Positions 14,401 to 23,984 of a DNA stretch of 64,000 nt are shown one piece after another (position 1 is the stretch's first letter; the number at the start of each line of letters is the position of its first letter). Source of the stretch: Psilocybe azurescens (taxonomy: Eukaryota > Basidiomycota > Agaricomycetes > Agaricales > Agrocybaceae); the NCBI GenBank assembly GCA_023853785.1, contig JAJIRX010000787.1:62001-126000 (forward strand), written 5' to 3'. A program made the position numbers and the translations under genes. The notes beneath the pieces are model-generated. The model worked only from the letters and a program-made list of their open reading frames with translations, did no database searches and was not told the origin of the DNA.

Positions 14401-15599
14401 CATCTGTTTCATTGGGCACGGTCATTTTCTCCCGTACCATTTTGGCACAGGTTTCATCATTCATGACTATTACAAAACTCCTCTGCAAATAAGCCGCCTC
14501 TCGATCGACTTGGACATAAGAGCAACCCACAGAATGGGCTAATGGGTTGCTTTAAGATTTGGGTTTAAAATAATCCAGGGCTTGCAACAGCTTTGTTTTT
14601 ACCACGTTCGACGCTCGGCAACCCACTTGTGTTCTGTCGTGTCGTCCCAGGTGGACTGATGCTCCTAACTTTTCATATATCGGGTGATTTCTAAAAAATC
14701 CGTAGGTTCTGCATTCTTGCTACGATCGCTGTCTGTTGAACTTTGAAGCTGCGACGGCAGACCACTATCCACAGACAAAGTGACCCAGGGCTTCGTACTA
14801 GCCGTTGGGTTTCACTGCTCCAGGCCCTCCCAACTCTTGTTCGATCTGTCTGTCCTCTGGTAAGCTTTTTGTTGGTTTCTTTTTATATACTTAGCGCCAA
14901 CATGTTGTTCCGATCCACAGAATTCTAATCGAACCACGGCGTCGCCGCTTTCAGAGGAGTTCTGACGCTTTCTTCGAATTCACTTGGTGACTCTTAGTCG
15001 AATCAAGGTCGAGTTGAAATGGCTTGGAAATGCCAAGCCCTGACAAGAGATCAAAATATCCATTGCAAATATGACCTCTTGATTTGTATCTGATCGTCAG
15101 TCAGGGGCTGAGGACCTTCCAAGAGAATACCCCGGAGCCCTCCGATTCCGTCTCGATCAGCTCGGACCTCTACGGAAGAAAAATATTCGAAAAAATAGCA
15201 TACATTTGCTCAAGTCCTTTGAATTGTTTGGATTCACTCAAGGTTTGTGATGAAAGATATCAGTGCCGCAGTTTAATGGAAACGCTTTCTGAGAGTAGCA
15301 GACAAGAAAGTACTAGTCTGTTTACGGGGACCTTTGATGCGCCGGATGCCGAGCTACTCCCTATTATCTTGTCATCTACTAATTTTTTTGTTCATATAGG
15401 AGCCACACAGAGCTTTCAAAATTTATATTAAACTTACTCTATCACCTCCTAACGAACCGTATTATATGCCCTCTTTCTAATTTTCTGGAGTTGGGCAAGC
15501 TGCAAGGCCCAAGAGCGGGGGCAAGCCTCCACGAGCCACAATAACATGCCAAGAGGAACAAACTAGACTTTTCTTGACAATGTGGTTTCCCTTGATGGG
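11472..15599. other. Gene-poor intergenic stretch (4.1 kb)
   Basis: No convincing gene. Several short open frames exist on both strands, for example on the minus strand between about 12970 and 14100, but none shows a family signature or joins its neighbours through consistent splice sites. A perfect 9-bp inverted repeat (AGCAACCCA...TGGGTTGCT, 14521-14529 and 14543-14551) could form a hairpin with a 13-nt loop. A T10 tract lies near 14165. Confidence 0.45.
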
Positions 15600-15622
15600 C
15601 CGGCGTTGACGGTTGCAAACGG
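15600..15622 (+). promoter_or_regulatory. CCG-N17-CGG upstream of chitin deacetylase 1 (weak)
   Basis: Everted CCG and CGG triplets 17 bases apart, 103 bp before the start codon at 15725. This is the same geometry as the element in front of the three CBM1-domain genes, but the spacer shows no AGGCCT core, so the match may be chance. Confidence 0.2.
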
Positions 15623-15724
15623 TTGCTTGCAGTTGCTTGTCGGTAGTTTTTTTGCCCTTGGATTGTACGTTACCTTAAAACAAGTTTGGCACCCTTTCTA
15701 TTCTTCTTTCACCTTTTTCCTATT

Positions 15725-17329
15725 ATGAAGTTCCTCAGGCGAGCTCTCTTTGCTGCCCTTCCTGCCGCAGTGATCGCCCACGGTGATCGACATCAGCATG
15801 CTCGTCAAAACCCACCCCCGACAACCAGTTTCACTTTCAAACTCGCAGCTACCAACCCAACAGCGGTTCCGTTGTCAGAGATAAACTCCCTCCAAACTAG
15901 TTCGGCCACGAAAGCTTTGCATTCCTCAGCAGTGGCAGGGTCGGTCCCCACTTTCCTGTCAGGAGCTCCAGCTTTACCCACTAGTAAGCACCGTCTAGCA
16001 TTGCAATATCACAATCCGATCTCATTCTCCCTTAGTAACGGGTCTCAGAGCTGCTGACTATCCCGCTCCGGACAAGCCTGCTCCCACAGACTCTCCCGAG
16101 GTCCTTCAATGGATTCAAGAAGTCAAAGATACTGGGGTTGTCATCCCTGAGATGTCACTAAATAGCGCAGGTTCGTTCGATGTTTTATTTTTGTAAATTC
16201 GTCATCCAAATACCTATTTTAATCTAGCTCCTGGAACTGGACCGTTATGCAGTGCCACGGAGAACGCTGCCGCAGCTGCAAACAGTACAGCGCGTTGTTG
16301 GTGGACATGTGGAGGATGCACACGCGCTAGTGATGTTGCTGATTGTCCTACCAAGATGGACTGGGGTTTGACTTTCGACGATGGCCCCGCTCCATATACG
16401 CCAAACTTGATGGAATACCTGGACGAGCAGAAGATCAAGGCCACATTCTTTGTTGTCGGTTCCCGAGTCTTCTACAACTGGAACACCCTCCAAACTCAGT
16501 ACATGGGTCAACATCAAATCGCTATCCACACGTGGAGTCACTATGCTTTAACGACTTTGACAAACGAACAAATCATTGCGGAGCTTGGGTGGTCGAAAAA
16601 ATCATCAAAGATGTTCTCGGTGTTACTCCTAACATGATGCGTCCCCCATATGGAGACATCGAGTAAGTTGCTCAAATTGCATTCATTTCTTGTCGCTCAT
16701 CTTTTGTAGTGACCGTGTCCGTGCAATCTCATACGCTATGGGTCTTACTCCCGTCATGTGGACTCGTCTTGGACCTAACTCTGCTTTCAACACCAATGGT
16801 ATGCTACTCAATCACCCTCTGCTCTATCTTGTGATGTCATAAACTAATACGTTGTTCAGATTTCGATATCCACTCTGGTAGTGTAACTGTGCAGCAATCC
16901 CTAGCAGGCTGGAAGTCAGTTCTCGACAAATCCACTACCATTGACACTGGGTTCATTGCTCTCGAGCACGATATCTGGCAGCAGACCGTGGAAGTTGCCA
17001 CTGGCTATATCCTTCCCGATGCCATCGCCCATCAACCACCCTTCAAAATTCAGCCTGTCGTCAACTGCCTTGCAAGAAGTTTATCAGATGCATACATCGA
17101 GACCAACAACAATGCTACCAACACGCCCGTCTTCAAGGCAGCTGTTGACGGTAAGTATTTTCCTTCTCTATGTACCGTCATTTGCTTATCTTTAATCGAT
17201 ATAGCTGGTGTTGTTACCGTTACTGGAAAGCCTAAGGATATCTCTCTGGCAGTCTCCACACAGTCTGCTACAGGTGGTCTCCTCTCGCTTGCCGGTCTTG
17301 TGATTGGCGGACTTCTGGCCATGCGTTAG
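15725..17329 (+). CDS. Chitin deacetylase 1 (CE4 polysaccharide deacetylase, GPI-type)
   Basis: Secreted enzyme predicted to remove acetyl groups from chitin to give chitosan in the cell wall. The start at 15725 gives a signal peptide (MKFLRRALFAALPAAVIAHG). A Ser/Thr/Pro-rich region and the segment TDSPEVLQWIQEV precede a Cys-rich patch (CWWTCGGC). The NodB-type catalytic domain then shows TFDDGP (metal-binding Asp pair), HTWSH (metal-binding His) and RPPYGD. The C-terminus ends in a hydrophobic stretch (GGLLSLAGLVIGGLLAM), as expected of a GPI-anchor signal. About six introns interrupt it. The frame breaks at the A6 run 16596-16601; a seventh A restores the conserved WSKKIIKDV. It is the first of two direct tandem copies. 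Activity is inferred from the intact catalytic motifs. Confidence 0.9.
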
Positions 17330-18488
17330 TTAGGTTGCTGAAGGATACTAGGATACAATCTCGGATGATTTACACGAAAGCCAAGGACAATTTCATCCCC
17401 TACGAAACTGTATAGAAACAACGGTCGTTCATTTTTTGGATTTGCTGTCATTACATGTATACGATGCTGTGCATTACTTATTGATTGCTTATAATAAGTA
17501 TACCATTTTTACTACACCTCTCACTGCTCGATATTCGAGCCATTTAATACGATATTCTTTATTATGAAACATCAATCTCTTGAAGTTGGGTGGCTTCGTT
17601 CCGTGTACTCCAAGGGCTATGCGACTGATCGGTCAACCTTGTAGAAAAAGCAAAGATGTTATGTCCACAATGGCTATAGTATGCAGTTGGGGGTGGTGTG
17701 TATCATTGGCGCCTATGTGCATGTGGTATCTTGTATGCTCAAAATAAGAGCATCGAAGATTAAAATAGAAGGCGCTTTAACGTCATATCATCGACTGATT
17801 AACGCCCAGCCAGAAGGGCCTGGCGTCTATTTATAGGAATAAGCATTTCCAATCCTATGAATAATGGTCTTGAGAGCATGGGTCCACAGTACTCTGATGG
17901 GCTCCATAAGCTCCTCCTGCGATGCTCCTCTGCAATGGATAGCCAGGGAAAACAATTCATCTTTGACAGTGGAACCTCTGACAACGCCACGCCTCGAACC
18001 TGTCTTCGACAAGATGTCAGTACCTGTTCTGGCAAGATGGCCAAGGTCTGGTTTCTTATGTTTACCATTCCTTTCTGGTCTAGTGATCTACCATTACACA
18101 CGTTTCGTATCATCGGGAACCAGGTGTAATGATCCCGCCTACCATTTCTTTTAGGAAACTCAAGGTGACCATCATCATATTTATTTCTGGGCTCTCTGCA
18201 TCCCTTCGATACCTCTAGATCACAGGCAAGTTGCTCAAGGTGATAGCTTGAGATCCAATGGATTGCCAGTTCATTGCAAGTCGTTGCACATGCACCATAA
18301 ATGTCAGTTTCGGCAAAAATACACCTTTGTGAGATGGATTGTCTATTAATAGCATTTGCCCCTTGGTTAGAATGATCTTCGGCCAAGGCGGCCCTTCAAA
18401 ATAGTTATTTTTAACCAGCATGTCCCCGATAAAAGAGTTCGACAGATTTTGGCACTGTTTCCCCCATTGTTCGTAACGTTTTCCGGTC
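17330..18488. other. Spacer between the tandem chitin deacetylases
   Basis: Mostly non-coding by eye. It holds one possible minus-strand small ORF (17827-18087, listed separately) and the presumed terminator and promoter regions of the flanking deacetylase genes. Confidence 0.4.
17827..18087 (-). CDS. Possible small hypothetical ORF or exon
   Basis: The minus strand is open from 18087 down to a TAG at 17827. The translation has natural-looking composition (for example FSLAIHCRGASQEEL and THALKTIIHRIGNAYSYK). No ATG, splice partner or family signature was found, and another minus-strand frame is also open over the same area, so this may be chance. Listed only because the spacer otherwise holds nothing. 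Confidence 0.15.
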   Translation of the reverse strand: MTRPERNGKHKKPDLGHLARTGTDILSKTGSRRGVVRGSTVKDELFSLAIHCRGASQEELMEPIRVLWTHALKTIIHRIGNAYSYK

Positions 18489-20318
18489 ATGAGGGTCTCC
18501 AGGCAGACTTTCTTCACTTTCTTCCCTGTCTTTGTCTTTGCTCACAACGACAACCTTAATGCCCGTCATAATGGTGTTCTACTAGCCCGTGATCCCCTAC
18601 ATCTAACACATCTACAGTACCAGGTACTGGCGGTAATCCTGCTGTCTCAAGCACTCCGTCACCATCACCCACTTTCAGTTTCTCGCTCGCGGCCACCAAT
18701 CCGACAGCAGTTCCGTTATCAGAGATTAACGCAGCGCAACCTAGTACGGGCCAGATCATCTACACATCTACTGCAGCGTTCGGATCGACGCCTACCTTCC
18801 TTCCGGGAGCCCCTCCATTGCCAAGTCGTACGTGGTGTTACTTATCATGTCCTTATTTTAGTTCATCACAACCAATCGTGTCGTTCCTTGTATGCGACAG
18901 TCCCTGTTCTTCCCCTCCCCGCTGCAAATTATCCCCCTGTAGATCATGTACCTCCGACAGACTCCCCAGAAGTTATCCAGTGGATTCAAGACGTCAAGAA
19001 CTCAGGTGTTGTTATCCCGAATTTTGCGCCCACCGATCCATGTGGGTTTTATGACTTGTTTATATAACACGCTTTAACTGTCGTCTTGGCCGATATAGCT
19101 GCAGGATGCGGGACAACAAATGCGGCAGCGGCAGCTGATACCTCGCGATGCTGGTGGTCTTGCGGTGGATGCAATCGTACCAGTGATATTACCCAGTGTC
19201 CTACCGCTTTGGACTGGGGTCTGACTTACGATGATGGGCCGGCGCCATATACACCCAACCTGGTCAATTACCTTGATGAACAAAAACTCAAGGCGACTTT
19301 CTTCGTCGTCGGATCCCGCGTATTTCAGCATCCAGTAATGCTTCAGAGCCAGTACATGGGCCAGCATCAAATTGCAGTCCACACATGGAGTCATGCCGCT
19401 CCTTTGACAAGTTTGACGAACGAGCAGGTTATTGCTGAGTTAGGGTGGTCAAAAAATCATCAAAGATGTTATAGGCGTCACTCCTAACATGATGCGCCCA
19501 CCGTACGGTGACATTGAGTGCGTCAATCAATGCTTTATTTATGCTAAGAATAGCTTTCATCTGACATGCTCTTGATGTACCCCTTGCAGTGACCGCGTCC
19601 GGGCAATTTCTATAGCCATGGGCCTCACTCCCGTCATGTGGACTCGCATTAGCCCTATCTCTGCTTTCGATACTGGTGGTAAAGTCGTAAATTTATGCAG
19701 AGAGGGCGGGATACTGATTCTAGCCGTGATTTAGATTTCAATATTGCGGGTAATACTACTTCCGTTCAGCAAGTCTTACAGAACTGGGGAGACTATCGTC
19801 GCCAACGCTGATACCATGAATAACGGTTTTATTGTTCTCGAGCATGATTTATTCGAACAGTCGGTAGAGGTCGCCACTGGTTATATCCTTCCAGACGCTT
19901 TGAATCGCAAGCCTGCTTTCAAAATCAAGCCTGTCATTAATTGTCTCGGAAAGGACTTAGCCGATGCGTATATTGAAACCAACAATAATGGCACCAACCC
20001 TCCTCCCTTTTCGGCGGCCCTTTCAGGTCAGTGTTTTCATTTGACTGCTCCATTTATTTGAGTCGGTTTGGCTAATAAAACGGTAAAGCTGGATTGTTGA
20101 GCACCACTCCTGTGTCGAGTGTAGCAGCTCCTACGGGATCGACAAAGGCAACCGGTGCGTCTGATGGGGCAGTTCTTCCATCTACCACAGGAGGTCTTAC
20201 TGGAACAAATTCGGGCAATCCCTCGTCAGATAAATCTACTGGAAGCGCAATTACTGTCCACTCTGCAATGGGCTCTCTCCTCTCTTTCGTTGGCCTTGTT
20301 ATCGGAGTATTGCTGTAA
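18489..20318 (+). CDS. Chitin deacetylase 2 (CE4, GPI-type), tandem paralogue
   Basis: Paralogue of the deacetylase 1.2 kb upstream, with the same exon plan. It has a signal peptide (MRVSRQTFFTFFPVFVFAHN), TFSFSLAATNPTAVPLSEIN, TDSPEVIQWIQDV, CWWSCGGC, TYDDGP, HTWSH and RPPYGD, then a Ser/Thr/Gly-rich tail and a C-terminal hydrophobic GPI-type signal (GSLLSFVGLVIGVLL). The tail is longer than in copy 1. In the first motif Phe is replaced by Tyr (TYDDGP), leaving the metal-binding Asp pair intact. Frame breaks fall at three mononucleotide runs: C4 at 18594-18597, A6 at 19451-19456 and G4 at 19786-19789. Lengthening the C and G runs by one restores the family sequence; the A run needs a two-base gain or one-base loss. 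The predicted role is the same as copy 1; divergence suggests an old duplication. Confidence 0.87.
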
Positions 20319-20929
20319 GATTTTTCACGAGAAATGGGTAAAAGGAGTACACTGTACTACTTGGATAAATGGATAATTTGGGGCGCTACTTACATACCAG
20401 CTTTTACTTACTCTGACATATGGACGACCTCCCTCACGTACAAACCCTCACGGTCACTTATCAGCACTCTCACTGGTTCAATAAGCATTTACAATCTTTT
20501 CTCGTCACTTTCGTTAATAGATATTCTCCCCGTTTGCTGTGTTCGAAGCAATTGGACAGAAGGATTATACCCTTCATTCTAAACACGCGGCTGATCACTC
20601 CGACTATGCAATTCGTCAAGGTAAGCGCCGATAAGGTATTGCCTGGGCATGAGGTAAGTAACTGATGATCCGTGGTGATCGCCAAATTATTGATCGAATA
20701 GATAGGCTGTTGGTACGCACCAGACTCAGGGTGAGACGCCTGATCTCTGGCTTGAGCGAGGAGATACCTGCTCTGAGTTTTCGAAGTAAGTATATACCGA
20801 AGAAAATCGTTGCTAACAACGGCGCCATATAGGCGGATGGAATATTCGCAAAGAAAGTCAGATGTGTGAATAAATAGATGGACATGACATGGGCAGCGCT
20901 GGCCGAAATAAGAACCACAGAACGCTTTG
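20319..20929. other. Intergenic, between chitin deacetylase 2 and the transposon
   Basis: No gene seen. The 3' UTR of the deacetylase probably occupies the first part. Confidence 0.45.
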
Positions 20930-20938
20930 ATAGTTGGC
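20930..20938. repeat. Left 9-bp target-site duplication
   Basis: ATAGTTGGC lies directly outside the left inverted terminus and is repeated exactly at 21737-21745 outside the right terminus. Confidence 0.88.
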
Positions 20939-21736
20939 GGATTAATCTATTTGGCAACCCCCTTTCCCGCTGCAACCCTGGGTTGCTAACAAACATGCGA
21001 GAAACCCCTTGAATGCTTCATTGCTTACGTCATAAATGACATTTTTGCCGTTCCGGCATGCAAAGTAGGGGATTGAAATACGATAACATTTGCCACAAGT
21101 TTTTCAAGCAGCGCAGCCTGCCGTATAGAAATTTATAGCCTACCCATTCTTCGTTTTGATACCCTTGCCCTCCTCCCCTTGCCACAATTTTTGTATATAC
21201 ACTTATATATTTCTATTATCGATGAATGTGAATTTTAATTGAGGAAAAACAAAGCACTTTGAGGGAAACCAAATGAGGAGAAAAGGCCTCCCATCAATTG
21301 GCCAATCAGGAATCATAAAATGAAGATTAGATCAAAAGAAGAACGAGTAAGGGATAGTAGCAGCCTTGCACATGCAAACTTCTGGGCTTGCAATCTTTAC
21401 ATTTGATTTGTTGTACTGCATACCAGTCAGTACTTTCTTTGTATTGAACATCTCTCTTCGGTCAAGTACGACAAATGAAGCAGCAATAAGTATGCAGTGG
21501 TCCCTCTGTGCTTGAATTGATGTTTTCAATATTCAAAGAGATAGCTTTTACAATTGTTGAGTTCATTATCATCGTGATTATACGATGGGGTGATGTGCTG
21601 ACTAATAAAACGGCAGATTCAACGGCAACACGGCAACACGGCAGCACGAGTCGCACACTGAAGCCCAAAAAGGTAATTATAAATGTAGCAACCCGGGTTG
21701 CATCACGGGAAAGGGGGTTGCCAAATAGATTAATCC
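20939..21736. mobile_element. Non-autonomous MULE-type (MITE-like) DNA transposon, 798 bp
   Basis: The ends are a near-perfect inverted repeat of about 50 bp. The left end is 20939-20988 and the right end 21686-21736; both read GGATTAATCTATTTGGCAAC inward from the outside. The arms differ only by a small substitution/indel cluster in the GCTGCAAC/GTGATGCAAC part. Each arm contains a short internal palindrome (GCAACCC next to GGGTTGC). The element is bounded by a perfect 9-bp direct repeat. Nine-base duplications are characteristic of the Mutator (MULE) superfamily, so I infer mobilisation in trans by a MULE transposase encoded elsewhere. The interior has no open frame resembling a transposase. 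The intact target duplication and well-matched arms suggest fairly recent insertion. Confidence 0.82.
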
Positions 21737-21745
21737 ATAGTTGGC
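21737..21745. repeat. Right 9-bp target-site duplication
   Basis: Exact copy of ATAGTTGGC at 20930-20938, immediately outside the right terminal inverted repeat. Confidence 0.88.
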
Positions 21746-22260
21746 CGCTGATCTTTGCCAAATTCTGGCATCTGTCTGCATCTGTCATACCGGAAACTAC
21801 AACGACTTGATGGATACCAGGACTCTCCAGGACTCAGCGCCCAGGAAATTGAGACATTTTGTCACCTTTCTGATTTACGCATACTGATTGGTCTAACCTA
21901 TCGTGTGAAAGCAAAAGCAACTGCGCCGTCGCGGATCAATCATGGATAGGTACAAGCGGAATCGATTCCTGAACGTATGTATCGTTTCTCTCCGGACAAC
22001 GATAGTTGGTAAACTTGCGTTTTTGTCACTAGTATGCACGACGGCCGCAAAGAAGTAGCACTGTGTGGGAGCTCGATCACATGGGCAAAGCCCACGCTTA
22101 TCAGATATCGGATTGGTTGACCGGGTATTTGTAACTCTTAATATGACCGGCTTTCTCATTCTCAAAGACTTGAAGAGACTAAAAGCTTTGCCTATTGCTC
22201 TTAGCACTGCTTAACGTCTAACATTTCGTTCTTTGACCATTCAAGCTATCACTATTTATC
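21746..22260. other. Intergenic, promoter side of the purine nucleoside phosphorylase gene
   Basis: No gene seen. A minus-strand open frame crosses it but has no recognisable signature. Confidence 0.45.
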
Positions 22261-23455
22261 ATGGTTCACAGCTCTGCAAAACCGACTTCTTTTCAAGCGT
22301 CAATAGATGCGATTAAATCAGCTCTTCCTCCAAACCTTCAGAGCCCCCGCGTAGGCATAATCTGTGGATCTGGTCTCAGCGGAATTGTCGATGTTTTCAG
22401 GAACACCGTAATAGTTCCATATGAGAACATCCCAGGATTCTCGAAAAGCACTGGTGAGTTGTTTTCAGAACTATGTCGTATCCCTAGACTAACCTAATGT
22501 TTGTGCTTTAAGTGCATGGACATAAGAGCTCCCTCGCATTTGGACTTCTAGGAGAGGGAGAAGGTGTTCCTGTGATAGCCATGCTTGGAAGAGTAAATTG
22601 CTCCTTGTACGCGGTCATTGCGCAGTTCTTAATATTGTTTTACAGTTCCATCCATATGAAGGACATCATTTATCTTCTGTCGTATATCCGATCCGTGTTA
22701 TGGCAAAATTGGGAGTTAAAGATGTCATCAGTATGTCATTTTTCATGTAAAAGCGTATATGCATTAACCATCTTTCAGTTACCAATGCGGCAGGATCACT
22801 TAATCCAGCCATCCCTGTGGGCACCAGTAAATCCTTTAAACCTACGTGTCTATTTGGTTATCGTTAACCATCTATTGCTAGTTGTCGTGATACAGGATCA
22901 TTTGGCGCTCCCTAATCTCACCGGAATGAACCCGTTGCTTGGCCCACACACAGACCCAGAGCTACCTCGTTTCCTGCCACTGTCAGACGCCTATTCACCC
23001 GTTCTCCGGAGGCTTCTTTTCCTTGCGGCTCATCGCCTTCAATTAGAAGATTCAGCTCTTGCGGAAGGTACGTATGCATGGGTCAGTGGACCCACATATG
23101 AATCACCAGCCGAAGGTCGTTTCCTTCGACGAGTGGGTGCCGATGTTGTGGGTATGAGTACCGTACCTGAAGTCCTTGCTGCAAGAGAGGAGGGTCTCAA
23201 TGTCATGGTCCTCAGTCTGGTGACCAACTTCGTCGTCATTCCGGAAACTTACAGAAGCATTAAGGAAGAGGTTCAGGCTGAGGTATGTGCTTCTAATGAT
23301 AAGCCCTCTAAGACGCTGATACCTTTTCAGCTTGCAGGTAAAAGGTCGAACAACCAGTGGCTGAGACCGTCTCTCACGAAGAAGTTCTGGCTATTGGGAC
23401 AGAGAAAGCCGGCGTTCTCATGAAATTGGTCGAGAATGTCGTCAATTCTCTCTAG
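22261..23455 (+). CDS. Purine nucleoside phosphorylase (PNP family)
   Basis: Cytosolic purine-salvage enzyme that splits inosine or guanosine with phosphate into free base and ribose-1-phosphate. The ATG at 22261 begins MVHSSAKPTSFQASIDAIK. Family motifs appear in order over several exons: GIICGSGLSG (phosphate loop), HGHKSSLAFG, FHPYEGHHLSSV, VTNAAGSLNP, DHLALPNLTGMNPLLGP, WVSGPTYESPAEGRF and VGMSTVPEVLAAREEGL. Introns carry standard GT-AG borders. The last exon changes frame near the A4 run 23340-23343; one extra A restores the tail ending MKLVENVVNSL at the TAG of 23453-23455. Length and motif order match trimeric PNPs. Function is assigned by family. Confidence 0.9.
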
Positions 23456-23984
23456 ATCAACGACGACCAATACGATGTTACTAAATGTTGTTTTAAACCT
23501 AACACCTCCTAACACAATGTATCAGTTGATTTGTTATGTCCTGCCGGTTCTTTGCCTTTCTTTGTATCTCCTTGCATTCTCGACTTCCTGGTTGCTTCCT
23601 GGAAACCACTCATCTTTAATTTTGTGCAATTGTGTAATTTGTTTGGGTCTGCTTGGCTGTATCTTCCGAGATGTTTGTGAAGTTTGTAGGTAAATTTTGA
23701 AATAATGGTTTTCTTTAACACACTACGATGGAGGAGAGGGCTGATTCCCACTGATCGTGAGCGGAATAATTCAGCAATCGTAATTCTTGTTTTACTGACA
23801 AGATTCTTATCTATAGAATAAATTATACAATTTAGTGGGAATTTTATACTGTGTTTGACAGATTTCCAATTTAAGGCTAGATCACGCAAATCTGCTAAGC
23901 CAGCCATCTCTGCTCTGTCTGTCTCCACATCGACAACGGCGGCGGTCAGCTTCCCGCGCTCAGCCCATATTCCTTCTCATGGGC
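23456..23984. other. Intergenic or 5' leader of the Ldb17-like gene
   Basis: An open frame without ATG runs from about 23858 into the next gene, so an upstream exon or a longer N-terminus is possible. Nothing else is recognisable. Confidence 0.35.

Noticed and set aside
17799..18386. 195-codon minus-strand open frame between the chitin deacetylases
   Set aside because: No family signature, and a different minus-strand frame is equally protein-like over the same bases; probably chance. Only the shorter alternative is listed, at low confidence.
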